A stretch of DNA of 64,000 bases from Maratus speciosus (GCA_963932465.1 OZ010788.1:197100559-197164558); one strand, 5' to 3'. Shown: positions 22,509 through 34,160, counted from the first letter of the stretch. Notes: generated by a model from the sequence alone, not told the origin. A program made the numbers and translations.

Positions 22509-23224
22509 GTAAGTTTAGTTCTTTCTTAATTTTTTATTAACATAGTTTTAAAGGCATCCCTTTTCATTTTCTCAAAACAATGTTTTAAAATTGAAATTTT
22601 ATATATGGGTAAGCATAGTAATATTACTTTAATTTATACAAGATAATATAAATTATTTAATAGGTTATATTGTTTTTTCCATTTCAAGGCATTTAATATT
22701 GTTCTGTTTTCATTTTTCTTCTATTATTATGGCCTAGTAATTGTTTGGATACAGGGGAAAAAAAATTTCAGCTTTTAGCTTTTTTTCTCTACAGAAAATG
22801 ACTGCATTGCTTATATATGTGCATTCTGTACCCTTGATAAAGTAATTCAATATGTAAGCCTTTCATTTATTTTTATCGGTATCCATATTTTTCTTCTTTT
22901 TCTTCCATTATAATACTCATAAGATAGTACAGGGGAATATACTTTTTACATAAATCTGGTATATATATTTTTTTCATTTTTGTTATTCAAATTCTGCTGT
23001 TTTTTACTGTGTTTCTGGAATCTATGTTAAGTGTGCTGGGGGGGGGGGGGGGGGGGTTGACTTGTAAAACATAAAATGACTTGTTAATGTCATAAAAGAC
23101 ATGTCTTGTTAATGTCACAAGACATAAAATGACTTGTTAATGTCATTTTATTCATATTTTCACAGTTTTTGTTGGTTCGGTAATGTTAATTTAATGGTTT
23201 TATATATATATACGCACAATTCCC
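22509..23224. other. Intron sequence with a G homopolymer; no gene seen
   Basis: The donor GTAAGT is followed by AT-rich DNA. A run of 19 G lies at 23038-23056, followed by a duplicated 'aaaatgacttgttaatgtca' block (23073-23145). Confidence 0.5.
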
Positions 23225-23505
23225 GGCAGTCTGAATGTTCCTGGGTACGGCAGCGATCAGAAAGACATGAAGACAGAGGGTGCTTAGAATAACCGGGCTC
23301 GGCTTGGCTGCCATAAGTTGATGTAGAGATCTAAAACAGCCAAGAAGACAACCTCAAGTAAGATGGAGTGATGAAATCAGAAAAGTAGCCGGTGTGAATT
23401 GGATGACTAAAGCACTAGACAGGAAACATTGGAAAAATCTGGGGGAGACCTACATCCAGCAGTGGATTGAAAACGGTTGCTGCTGCTGATGATGATGATA
23501 TACAC
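23225..23505 (+). pseudogene. 5'-truncated LINE: reverse-transcriptase C-terminus and (TGA)n tail
   Basis: The frame across 23345-23490 encodes RRQPQVRWSDEIRKVAG, then ALDRKHWKNLGETYIQQW, ending in a Cys run and TGA. This matches the C-terminal tail seen after the reverse transcriptase of several arthropod LINE families (RxxWxDDI...DRxxWRxLGEAYVQQW). It is followed by a short GATGATGAT tail, as in RTE-type elements that end in trinucleotide repeats. Upstream stops show decay, and only about 280 bp are present. The clade is inferred. Confidence 0.7.
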
Positions 23506-23720
23506 AATATAAAATCTGAACTTATTGTTTCAACAATGACTGTAAATTTTCAAATATAATAAATACAATAATCTTTTGTTATTCCCACTATATGTATGAA
23601 ATCACTGTCTTATTGGAACCAGAAGTCATCTCTGATTTTTAAATTCAATGCACTATCATGTCTCACAATGTGGCTCTATATTTGCTATCGCGAATTCTGT
23701 CAATTATTGTCACTCTATAA

Positions 23721-25638
23721 TAGGGGTGCACAACCTTTTTAAGAGAAGGGCCACTTACAAAAATTTCTGAGTTATCGAGGGCCACATCAGTAACACAGAG
23801 AGAATTCTATTTCGGGGAAGTGATCTGTGGCCTATAATCAGATTTTTAAAAATATGGTTTCACAGGGGGCGAGTTTTACTCCTCTAGGTTCCCCTATCCA
23901 GTCAACATATCCGATTCAGTTGGCAAGGATATATCAGCAGTTTTCATTTGCATATATAACAGACATATAGCAATGATTATTTAGATGGAATGATAATATT
24001 CCTTGACATATTCAGGGGTGTAAATTTTGTTTTAATAAACGTGCTAAAAAACAAACATAAGCAAGAAAGTAGCTTAGTGCCGAAAAAAATGTAAACTTTG
24101 CAAACGGAGTAAGGGGGGGAGGGAGATGGAGATGATCAACGAAATTTGCGATTATTTCACGTCTGTTTGACAAAATTCGCAATTTTTTTCGAAGATGATC
24201 AACAAAATTTGCGATTTTTCTGCGCCTGATCGACAAAATTTGTTTTTTCCGCACTCGATTGACGAAATTTGCTATTTTCCGCCCCTGATCGACGAAATTT
24301 GAGATTTCCAGCACCTGATCGACAAAATTCACGATTTTTCCTTACCTGATCGACGAAATTCGTTGTTTTTCCGCACCTGATCGACGAAATTCGCTATCTT
24401 TCCGCCCTGATTGATGAAATTAGCGATTTTTCCACGCCCGATCAACGAAATTCGCGATTCTTAACTGACTCTGACGAAATTTGCAATTTTTTCCCACGGC
24501 AAATTGACAAATTTCGCGATGTTTTCTGGCAATAAACTGATACTCGCGATTTTTCCGCAGCCGATCAACGAAATTTTCAAATTTTAAGAGCATGATCGAG
24601 AAAGTTTGCGATTTTTCCGAACCTGATCAACCGAATTTGCAATTTTCCTGTGCCTGATCGACAAATGTTCGCTATTTTTCTGAAGACTGTAGACAAAACT
24701 CGCGATTTTTCCGCGTCTGATCGACAAAATTCGTGATTTTTCCGTACCTGATTGACGAAATTCACTATCTTTCAGCGCCCAGTAGACGAAATTTGCTATT
24801 TTTTTGCTCTTGATGGAGAAAATTTGCGATTTTTTTTCGTACCCGACCAACGAAATTCGTGATTTTTCGGACCCCAATTGACAAAACTCGCGATTTTTCC
24901 ATGCACGATCAACAAAATTTGCCCTTTTTCCACCCCTGACCTACGATTTTTCCGTGTCCTGCGATTTTTCCGTGTCCAATCTACGAAATTCGCGATTCTT
25001 AACTGATTCTGACGAAATTTGCCATTTTTCACGCGGCAAATATACGAGATTCGCGAATTTTTTTCTCGTGATAAACTGATGAAACTTGTGATTTTTTTTC
25101 ACGGCAGATCAAAGAAATTTTCAATTTTGCCGCGCATCACATCATCGAGAAAATTCGCGTTTTCTCCATGCCTGATCAACGAAATTTGAGGTTTTTTTCG
25201 CACTTGATTGACAAAATTCACGGTTTTTTCGTGCCCAACCAACAAAATTTTCGATTTTTCGGAGCCTGATCGACAACACTCATGATTTTTCCATGCCCAA
25301 TGACGAAATTTGCGATTTTTCTGCACCTGGTCGACAAAATTCGTGATTTTTTCGTGCCCGACCAACAAAATTTGCGATTTTGTCGAGTTCCATCGACAAA
25401 ATTCGCGATTTTTCCGCTGCTGATCGACGAAAATTCTCAATTTTTCAGCACCCGATCAACGAAATTCTCAATCCTTAGCTGACTGAGGAAATTTTCAATT
25501 TTTCCCGCTGTAAATTGGTGAAATTCAGAAATTTTTCCTGCGACCTATACTAAAAATTTAAATTATTTCCTGTAATAAATTGACGATACTCGTGAGCCAC
25601 ACGTTAACCCATCGCGGGCCACAGGTTGTGCATCCCTA
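23721..25638 (-). mobile_element. hAT element whose interior is a ~31-bp tandem array; perfect 8-bp duplication
   Basis: Starts TAGGGGTGCACAACCT and ends AGGTTGTGCATCCCTA (one mismatch), flanked by identical CTCTATAA (23713-23720 and 25639-25646). Subterminal 'gggccac' words occur at both ends (23748, 23780, 25585 and 25615). About 300 bp of unique sequence at the left (with the poorly legible segment 23810-24010) is followed by the array from 24130 to 25590. No transposase coding is present, so it must have been moved in trans. Length is 1918 bp. Confidence 0.95.
24130..25590 (-). repeat. ~31-bp tandem array inside the hAT element
   Basis: Roughly 45 degenerate units; in plus reading each is 'gatcgacgaaatt.gcgatttttccgcacct'. 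Anchor spacing is 31, 31 and 29 bp in the region 24317-24410. A few units mutate to 'ttaactga(t/c)tctgacgaaattt' and recur at 24460 and 24995, suggesting a larger duplicated block of about 535 bp within the array. Minus-strand frames of 60-113 codons here are repeat by-products. Confidence 0.93.
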
Positions 25639-25646
25639 CTCTATAA

Positions 25647-26257
25647 GTTTCATTACAAGCCTTGGGGCAGTGATTCCCAACCTTTTATGTCCATGCCGCA
25701 CTTAAGCATCTGTAAAATCTTTGAACATGTAATTCCTATTGCTTAAAAATAGATCTCTTATTCACATAGAGGAAGATTAGAAAGGGATTAACTATGACAA
25801 ATCATTTCACACTATTTTAGCTTATCAAAACAGCCTTTTTTGTCACAAAGAGTTTTGTTGTTGCTCGCCATTTTATTTCAATGTGAAATAATAGTATTAA
25901 ATGATATGCATTTATATCTTCGCAAAATTTCTTGAAGAAACTCTTACATTTGGCATTAAATTGATGAATTGATACATTTTATACTTGATTTTAGTATTTC
26001 ATTAAGTGGTCATGAAGCTTTTTCGACTTAACAAAATTATTTTTAATTTTCTGAATGTCTAATATTTGATCTGTCAAAGCTATTTTTAAAAAAATTAAAT
26101 ACATGTAGATTAAGATACAGAGCTTGTTGCATAATGCATGAATGCACAGTATTTGTTCAAAACTTTTAACAAGATTTTTCTCGAAAAAATATTTTAAAAT
26201 CAGTAACAGCTGAATCAATTTCTTTCCTTTTATTTTCCCCATTAATAAAAGCTTATA
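25647..26257. other. Intron sequence with one hAT-like end motif; no gene seen
   Basis: CAGTGATTCCCAACCTTTTA at 25667 has the form of a hAT left terminus, but no matching right end was found nearby. The rest is AT-rich without recognisable coding sequence. Confidence 0.45.
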
Positions 26258-26259
26258 TA

Positions 26260-27562
26260 CGAGGCATGTTTTTTAAGTAAGTACCGTTTTGCGGTTCCGC
26301 GCATGCGCGCTGGTTACCTACATCTCTTGTCTACGCACTGACGCCATTACAGTCTGATTCTTCATTGTATACGTTGCTTACTGAGTGTTTAAGATGCCTC
26401 CGACAATCGTGAGTCCCGCTGATTGTGAAGTACAGGCTGTTATACGATTTCTTAGTGCTAAAGGCGTAAAACCGATCGATATTCATTGTGAGATCTGTGA
26501 AGTTTACGGACAAAACATTATGAGTGATGGAATGCTAAGGAAATGGGTGAGAGCATTTAAAGATGGCCGCACAAATGTGCATGATGAAGAATGGAGTGGG
26601 CGTCCTTCGGTCATTAATGAAGATTTGGTGCAGAAAGTGGACGAAAAGGTGAGAGAAAACAGACGCTTTACAATTTCATCATTGTGCGACTGCTTTCCTC
26701 AATATTCTCGTAGTGTTTTGTATCGCATTGTGACCGAGAACTTGAATTACCAGAAATTGTGTTCACGTTGGGTTCCAAAAATGTTGACGGATTTGCACAA
26801 AACCCAACGTTTAGGCAGTGCATTGACTCTTCTTGAGCGGTACCACAATGAAGGTGAAGATGTTTTAGACCAAATTGTTACTGGTGACGAAACATGGTTA
26901 GCCTACGTCACACCAGAATCGAAACAACAATCCATGGAATGGCGACATTCATCATCACCCAAAAAAGTTAAGTTTAAGCAAACAATTTCTGCCCAGAAAA
27001 TCATGTGCACGGTTTTTGGGACAAAAAAGGAGTATTGCTAGTGGAGTTTCTGCCTCGTAATGAGACAATCAATGCAGCGTCTTATTGTGAGACATTGAAC
27101 AATCTGCGTTGTGCAATCCAGAACAAAATACGTGGCAAGTTGAGTAAGGGTATCGTTTTGCTGCATGACAATGCCCGTCCACATGTGGCTAATCGGACCA
27201 AAGATCTCATCAAATCTTTTAAATGGAAAACTCTAGGGCATCCTCCATACAGCCCTGATCTGGCGCCCAGCGACTACCATTTGTTCCTGCACTTGAAGAA
27301 ACACCTGGGTGGTCAGAGTCTTCAAGACGATAACGAAGTCAAAACATTTGTGATACAGTGGTTAAAAAGTCAGGCGGCAGAATTTTATGAGGAGGGTATT
27401 CAAAAACTGGTGCCACGTTATGACAAGTGCCTCAATAATCACGGAAATTATGTAGAAAAGTAGATGAAGGTACAGGCTTTCATGTAAAAATAAAATTATT
27501 GCGATATCTTTGCACGTCTTTTTTTAATTCCAAAACGGTACTTACTTAAAAAACATGCCTCG
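26260..27562 (+). mobile_element. mariner transposon, 1303 bp, nearly intact
   Basis: The inverted repeats are CGAGGCATGTTTTTTAAGTA at 26260 and the complement ending at 27562, continuing for about 30 bp each. TA target duplications lie at 26258-26259 and 27563-27564. Length and layout are those of a complete mariner with one transposase gene on the plus strand. Of all the elements in the window it looks the least decayed. Confidence 0.97.
26394..27463 (+). pseudogene. mariner transposase with a single frameshift
   Basis: The start is ATG at 26394 (PPTIVSPADCEVQAVIRFL). The helix-turn-helix region spans roughly residues 10-110 with the linker WSGRPS. The DDD catalytic motifs are VTGDETW (around residue 165), LLHDNARPH and YSPDLAPSDYHLF, so all three Asp residues survive with the 34-residue spacing of mariner. 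One base is missing near 27015, where KIMCTVF passes into FWDKKG of another frame. The first frame then stops at about 27039, and the second runs to the natural end (NNHGNYVEK) and TAG. Apart from this lesion, the ~355-codon length is normal. It is non-functional as read, unless the frameshift is a sequencing error in the T5/G3 run. Confidence 0.95.
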
Positions 27563-27639
27563 TATTTCCCTAGTTCTTTGTTTTGATAAACAAAACAAAA
27601 TCTGATTTTTTGTTGCAAACTGATACATTAAATTTGATG

Positions 27640-28550
27640 CAGTGAAACTTGGATAACTAGAACTTGTTTAATTCGAAATTCTGGATAATTTGAATTTTTG
27701 CCTGGCCCCTAGAATTCTGCATTAAAATAATGTAAAAAATCGTGGATATTTCAAATTTTATTTTGGATAATTTGAATTTTTTTGTATGATTGCCTTTAAA
27801 ATTTTGCGATAAAAATTGTTCCTGGGACTTTTTTTTAGCTAAGGTTGAAAATATTTTAGCAGTTTATTTTAACGATCTTTGGAAAAGAAAGGCGATGGTT
27901 TGCAATGTCACTATATGGGGATTTCCGAGCAATTTTCTGACCAAAGCAAAATTCTGTTTGGCAAAATGCAAAAACTTGGCTACGCCCCTATCCTCCACAA
28001 TGTAAAATCTGATCCATCAATCTTGTATTAGGACTATGTCAACGTGGACCAAAATTTGGCTGCGTGTGGCGAGGCAACTGATGTGGACATTATTTCTCAA
28101 CTGGCAGAGAACAACCAAGCTTACCACGGATTATGTGGGGATGAAGAGAACAAGGAAATACAAAAGAAGCACCTACCTAGTTCGTCAGAAGCTATGGTGC
28201 ATATACATGAACTTCAACGCTTTTTTGACAGGCAGTTTAATATAGAGGATTCTATTTTTGTATCAACTGATAGGTTGAAATCATATGCTATGACTCAAAG
28301 ATTGCATTCACAGAAGCAATGAAAAATATGACTTTTCTTAAAAGTGATGAATAATTAAGCTATTAAAAAATGTTTGATTTAATGGGAAAAAAATGTAGCA
28401 ATATTCTTAGATAAAGTTTAAATCTTTCATCATGGAATTATTCTTTTTTATTTCTCTTCTTTTTGAGAGAATATTTGCAATTCCAATATTTGGATATTTT
28501 GAACTTTTTTCTGGCCTCTTCAACTTCGAATTATCCAAGTTTAACTCTAC
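27640..28550 (+). mobile_element. pogo/Tigger-like element, internally deleted and decayed
   Basis: The left end AGTGAAACTTGGATAACT (from 27641) is matched by the inverted right end TTATCCAAGTTTAACTCT (to about 28548). Repeated 'ctggataatttgaattttt' words follow at 27682 and 27762, with 'aacttcgaattatcc' at the right. A clear TA duplication is not seen. Only the transposase C-terminus remains inside. Confidence 0.7.
28032..28322 (+). pseudogene. Tigger transposase C-terminal fragment
   Basis: The frame from 28032 reads DYVNVDQNLAACGEATDVDI and later VHIHELQRFFDRQFN, then ends at a stop at 28320. The pattern 'YVNVDENLxxxGExTDxxI...' followed by a helical 'EALxxLexlrxFl' tail is the C-terminal acidic region of jerky/Tigger transposases. 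The upstream DDE core is missing. A short ORF in another frame over the same bases is a shadow. Confidence 0.75.
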
Positions 28551-28979
28551 TTCAACCATTTTTTGAAAAATGTAAAATTAAAAAAAAATGTCAGTCAAGA
28601 ACTACAGTTATTTAAATTGGAATATGTTTTGCATTATCAGTTTTGGATGAAACCACTTGGACTAATCTTTTGTACTGTATTACACATTATTAACATCGAG
28701 AAAAAATGAATATAAAAGGCATATTCTATAAAATTTTCAGTTTTGAAAGTTCAGAATGTGTTTTGTATTAAAAAAGCTACATATTTCTAAATCGATTCTA
28801 AATGTTAAATCATAAAATGTGGTGTATTTTTCAATCCAAAAGACTCCCATGTCCATTTGAACAGAACAGTTTGAAATTTTTTGAGCACTGTTGTAAGATC
28901 TCTCAATAAATAGCATAATAAACAAGAAGCCTTTTAAATTCTGAACTTTATCAATTTTAAATAATCATCTTTTCTTTCC
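28551..28979. other. Intron sequence; no feature seen
   Basis: AT-rich, without arrays, terminal repeats or recognisable coding. Confidence 0.5.
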
Positions 28980-31900
28980 CATCCTAATATACTCCTTTGG
29001 TAGCAGGCTTTCCTCCCTCATTATTGCTTGTTGGGCACCTTTTATAATCTTATTTTGAATTTTAAATATGTCTTAATGCGAAATTGGTTTAATATTTCCT
29101 AAGATTCAATAGAAAACTTAATTTAGAAAATTTTTTAAAGCCTTTTTTGCTCTTCCCCTTTAAGTTAATTCTTTTAGAAATGTTCTTAGAGAGCATTTAT
29201 ATCTTATAAGTATCTATCATACCAAATTTTAAATTTCTATCTATAGCAGTTCACTAGAAATCGTAATTTAGAACACTTTTAGAATGATTTTCGATTTTTT
29301 TTTTTTTTTTCGAACTGTCCTTAGAAGAGCATTTACATTTTATAAGTAACTACCATTTCAAATTTCACATCTTTAAAAATCCTATAAAAATCGAACTTTA
29401 TATCATTTTTAGAATGCTTTTCGGACATTTCACCTTAAATTAGAATATTTTTTTTTTTTTAGAAACAGTTCTTTGAGGGCATTTACATCTTATAAATAAC
29501 AAGCATGCCAAATTTCATGTTTCTAGTTTCTAACCCCTTCAATATCACAAAATTGCAATTTTAGAATGTTTTTTGCTCTTGCATTTCCAACCTCTCCTTT
29601 TCGTAGTGGCACCGACATACAATTATAGCCTATGTTAGAGCAGGGACAGGGACTGTCACCATCAATTTGCCAGCATTACTTGTGAAATCGGTTCGGTATT
29701 TCAGAAGATTCCATAGAAGTCTTAATTTTGAAAGTTTTTAGAACTCTTTTCACTCATTTCATTCACCCTTTTAAATTTCGAAGTTTTTAGAAACTGTTCT
29801 TGAATAATTTATATCTTATAAGCATCTACCATGCAATATTTCAAGTTTCAATCTTTAACAATTGCATGGAAATTCTAATTTAGAATGTTTTAAAAATGGT
29901 TTTAGTGTATTTTCACCCCTTTTAAATTTAATTTTTTTTTATTGCTCTTAGAGAGCATTTATGTATTATAAGTAACTGCCATGCCCAATTTCAAATTTTT
30001 AGTCCCTTCAGTGTCACAAAAAACACACTTTAGAACGTTTTTTGTTACTGCAACCCCCACGTGGTAGTGGCACTGAATATAAAATGTAGCCTATGTTGGA
30101 GCAGGGACAGTCACCATCAATTTCCTACCATTTTTGAAATAGGTTTGGTATTTTCTAAAATTTCATAAAAATCATAATGTAAAATATTTTTAGAACTCTT
30201 TTTGCATATTTCACACTGTTAAATCTTGAATTTTTTAGAAATTGTGTTTAGAGAGCATTTATATTTTATAAATAACTACCCTACCGAATTTCAAGTTTGG
30301 GTCATTCCATGTCAAATCAACCAAAAAATTTCAATTTTCAAACTGACCACTTCAGATTTCAATGAAACTGTCAGGGATCATTCTCTCCAGTGATATAAAT
30401 GAGAATACATTTTTATAATTTTTTACCACGTTAAATTTTCATACAATTAATTATTTAAATTTTCAAAAATCATTCTTTTTTGGGTTGCATAAATTTTTCA
30501 ATTTTGAATTTCTCTCATTCTATCAGGCATACAGAATTTTATGACCCCTCAATTTAAAGAGAATTTTACAAGTTTTAATTTGAACCCAAGTTGACTATGC
30601 TCAGCTAAAAAAATAAATTAAAAAAAAAATTTAAAATTAAAAAAATTTTTAAATAGTGTTTTTTTTTTAAATTTTGAAAAAAAATGTACATTTGTTGTAA
30701 TATTATAAGCTAAAATTTCTGAAATTTTTAGAGTGGGATCTCAATCGGATTAAGAGTTATGAAATAAAAACTGAAAATTACCATTCAAATAATACACAAA
30801 TCACAAAATAGCTGGAATTAGATAGTTATTTGAATGGTAATTTTCAGTTTTTATTTCATAACTCTTGATCCCATTGAGATCCCACTCTAAAATTTCAGAA
30901 ATTTAAGCTTATAATATTGCAACAAATATACATTTTTTTTTTTATTAAAAAAAAATTTATTTTTTTTAACTGAGAATAGCCAACTTGGGTATCAAATTAA
31001 ATCTTATAAATTTCTCTTTAAAATGAGGGGTCATAAAATTCTGTATGCCTGATAGAACTTGAGAAATTCAAAATTGAAAATTTGATGCAACCCAAAAAAT
31101 GATTTTTCAAAATTTAAATAATTAAATGTATGAAAATTTAATGTGATAAAAAAATTTATAAAAATATATTCTCATTTATATCATCAGGGAGAATTATTCC
31201 TGAGAGTTTCATTGAAATCTGAAATGGTCAGGTTGAGTCACTGGTTGATTTGACATGAAAATAACCCGTTTCTTTCACAATTGCCTAGAAATTGTAATCT
31301 GGAGCATTTTTCGAATGTTTTTCGCCCATTTTCACCCCTTTTTAAATTTTGAATTTTTTACAACTGTTTTATAGAGGATTTGCATCTTATAAGTAACTGC
31401 CATACCAAATTTTAAGTTGCTATCCCCCTTCAGTATAACAAAAATTGTAATTTAGAATTTTTTTTACTCCTAGAACCTCCATGTGGTAGTGACACCGACA
31501 TAAAATATAGCCTATGGTTGAGCAGGGACTGTCACCATCAATTTGTAACCATTACGTTTGAAATCGGTTTGGTGTTTGTTCTCTAAGATTCCATAGAAAA
31601 AGTATTTGAACGCTTTTCGTGCATTTTCACCCTTTTAAAATTTTATTTTGACTGTTCTTAGAGAGGATTTACATCTTTTAAGTAAATTATCCTGTCAAAT
31701 TTCCAGTTGCCAGCCCCTTCAGTATTACAAAAAACGCAATAGAAGGTTCTTTGCTCCTGCAACCGGCAGGTGGTAATGGCACTGACATAAAATACAGCCT
31801 ATGTTGGAGCAGGGACTGTCCCCATCAATTTGCATACATTACTTTTGAAATCGATATGACATTTCCTGAGATTTTGTAAAAATTGCAGTTTAGAATGCTT

Positions 31901-32190
31901 TTTGTGCATTTCCACCCATTTAAAATTTCAAATTTTTTAGGAACTGTTCTTATAGATCATTTGAACTAATGCAGCGAACTCTGGAATGCCAACGAGAGAC
32001 ATAATGCTCCCGTTACTTCCAATCGAAGGTGATCAGTCGAGTGGATCTTGATGCGTAGATGTTGAACAAAAGATAGAATTTGCACGCAGATTCCAGAAAT
32101 CGATCTGGTAGTTCTAGAGATTACCCCCCACCTAGAAATAAACATACAAACTTTACTTCTTTACAATATTAGTATAGATGTATGATATAT
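28980..32190 (+). repeat. ~456-bp tandem repeat region, interrupted by a foldback element
   Basis: The phrase 'tagcctatgttggagcaggg' recurs near 29628, 30089, 31510 and 31797; allowing for the 969-bp insertion, the spacing is about 461, 448 and 287 bp. Between anchors each unit has 'gagagcatttatatcttataagtaactaccat', 'ccccttcagtatcacaaaaa' and 'gtggtagtggcac.gacata'. A weaker copy lies upstream from 28980. The region ends with 'aaacatacaaactttacttctttacaatattagtatagatg' at about 32140-32180, a tail form seen in several arthropod repetitive elements. No coding recognised; the class is unknown. Confidence 0.8.
30299..31267. mobile_element. Foldback element: 969-bp near-complete palindrome
   Basis: Begins GGGTCATTCCATGTCAAATC and ends GATTTGACATGAAAATAACC plus C. 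The arms are inverted copies for about 460 bp each, with matching landmarks 'catacagaattttatgacccctca' (30529) and 'gaggggtcataaaattctgtatg' (31025), meeting near 30800 around 'accattcaaataatacac...'. GTTT flanks both ends (30295-30298 and 31268-31271), and the tandem-repeat sequence rejoins cleanly across it. Non-coding, very AT-rich. Confidence 0.92.
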
Positions 32191-33456
32191 CAGAAGAAAC
32201 TGCATTAGAGTCATAAGAAATTTATTATTGGCCCATTCCTTCTGTGATGTTCATTTAGGGGATTTATTTTATATGTTTCATAGTAATTTGTTTATGCATA
32301 TAAATATTTTTTTAGGTTAAATGCAACAAAGGCACCCAGTTTTAGATATACCTTTAAGCAATTTCATGCATAAGTTTTTTCTATTTCAGAGAAAATAGAA
32401 ATAAATACAACGCCCATTCAATAAAGTTCTGTAAAATTCTTAAGTACAACAGTAATCAGAAAACAAGTTTAATCTTTAAAATGTAAAAAGTGTCAGAATA
32501 ATTTTTAAAAATTTTCATACAATTCTGGTTGTTGTATTTTATACTTTTGAATGGTAACTTTTTGAAAAGGGCTAAAAAACATACTTTTTTCATTTTGTTT
32601 TTGATATTTGTATAACGCTTAATTTTATTCTACAACATTACCAGCACCCCCCACCCCACCCCAAAAAATAAATAAAAATGAAAAAAGGTAATGCGTTAAT
32701 AATAAATCGAATTCCACCCAACACACACACACACACATTCCTGTGGTATAAAATATATTTTCTGCCATACATCATTCTTGATAAATGCATTGTGAATTAT
32801 ATAATAACAATAAACCTAATTAGGAGTTATGTTCTTTGCAGTCAAATTGGCTGAAGAGGAAACAAATAAATAGATCTTACTTCAGTAACTATGGAGAGTC
32901 AGTGCGAGTAGGCAAAAATGAATCACTCTTGATATTAGTTTTGACAAACATGTTTATTGTAATACAGAAAAATCAGGAGAAAATTCTTGAGTCACTCTTG
33001 GTCATTCAACATCGTAATTTAAAATTAAACTGGTGAAAATCATATTTGTAAATTGCAAAGAATATGTAATTGTTGGCGATCATTCAGTAAAAATCTTGAA
33101 GAATGGAAATTTTAAGAATAAAGGGCAAGCTTTTTTAAATTTTTATCAAATGAAATTCAAAGCATCACTTCACAGCAAGGCATCATATCACCCATCGTTA
33201 GAAAATTTAAGTAAAACGTATTAAAATCTGCAATGGCATATTTACACATGTTCGAAGACTTGCTGCTATTTCACTAAATGAACACATGGATTTCTCTTCA
33301 TCATCCCAGAAGCAGAATTTTCTGCGTCAGTCTGCAGCAAACAAAAATTTATCTGCGACCCAATAAGCCTACTATCATAAGAAATAACAGAAACACTTAA
33401 AGTAAGCAAAATTTCCATTTATAAAGAATATATATAATATAAGGATACAACAAATA
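32191..33456. other. Intron sequence; no gene recognised
   Basis: Includes a C-rich patch (32645-32665), a (CA) run (32721-32735) and two adjacent + frames (32836-33036 and 33033-33224) with no similarity that I recognise. The frames could be a decayed transposase or chance. Confidence 0.4.
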
Positions 33457-33529
33457 CAGTACAGGACCTATTATCCGGAATCCTCGGGACCGAAGGCTTT
33501 CCGAATTTTGGAATTTTCCGGATTTCGGG

Positions 33530-34080
33530 TCCTCTCGAATTCCGTCAAAAAAATCGTGGGAAAAACGCAAATCGCGAGAAACACAAATTTCCTCTAAGCA
33601 CCGCAAAAAATTCACAAATTGCGTCAAAATATAGCAAAAAAAAAAAAAAACAAATTTCTTCAAAGGATCGAAAAAGCCTCCTGCAATTTCGTCAAAAGAT
33701 CGCGAAAAAATCCGCAAATTTCGTCAAAAGATCGCGAAAAAATCCGCAAATTTCGTCCAAAAATCGCGAAGAAAAAAGCAAATTTCGTCAAAAGATCGCG
33801 AAAAAACCGCAACTTTCGTCAAAAGATCGCAAAAAAAAAAGGAATTTCCTAAAAGAATCGCGAAAAAAACGCAAATTTAGTTAAAGGATTGCGGAAGAAA
33901 AATGCAAATTTCGTCAAAATCTCGCAGGAAAAAAAACGCAAATTTCGTCAAAAGATAGCCAAAAAAAAAAAAAAAAAATTCTTCAAAGGATCGCAAAACA
34001 CTCTCTTAATTTCGTCAAAAGATCGCGTAAAAGCGCGAATTTCATTAAAGGATCGCGGGAAAAACGCAAAATTAGTGCCG
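33530..34080 (+). repeat. ~31-bp tandem array, plus orientation
   Basis: About 17 units of the form TTTCGTCAAAAGATCGCG followed by an A-run and 'cgcaaa'. It is the same family as 9010-9665, with 'aaagatcgcgaaaaaa' dominating. A-run length varies strongly between units, which accounts for spacing drift. K/R-rich frames through it are not genes. Confidence 0.92.
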
Positions 34081-34160
34081 AGAGCCCCCCCCCCCCCACT
34101 CTTCTGCAAACTTTCAAAAAATTTGCTGTGAATTTCAGAATTTTTTTTTTTTTTTTTTTT
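34075..34160 (+). repeat. Array-associated module (copy 2)
   Basis: Follows the array directly: 'ttagtgccgagag', a C-run, 'ctcttctgcaaactttcaaaaaatttgctgtgaatttcagaa' and a T-run. Aligns with the copies at 9850, 45112 and 49485. No reversed array follows here. Confidence 0.7.

Noticed and set aside
24130..25590. CRISPR array
   Set aside because: Units are contiguous ~31-bp tandem copies with no unique spacers between fixed repeats, and the context is a eukaryotic intron.
25667..25690. hAT element starting CAGTGATTCCCAACC
   Set aside because: No matching right end or 8-bp duplication found downstream before the mariner; treated as an isolated end-like motif.
32836..33224. Two adjacent plus-strand frames as a possible split gene
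   Set aside because: No recognisable motif; low-complexity flanks and no splice or family support. Left as unclassified intron.
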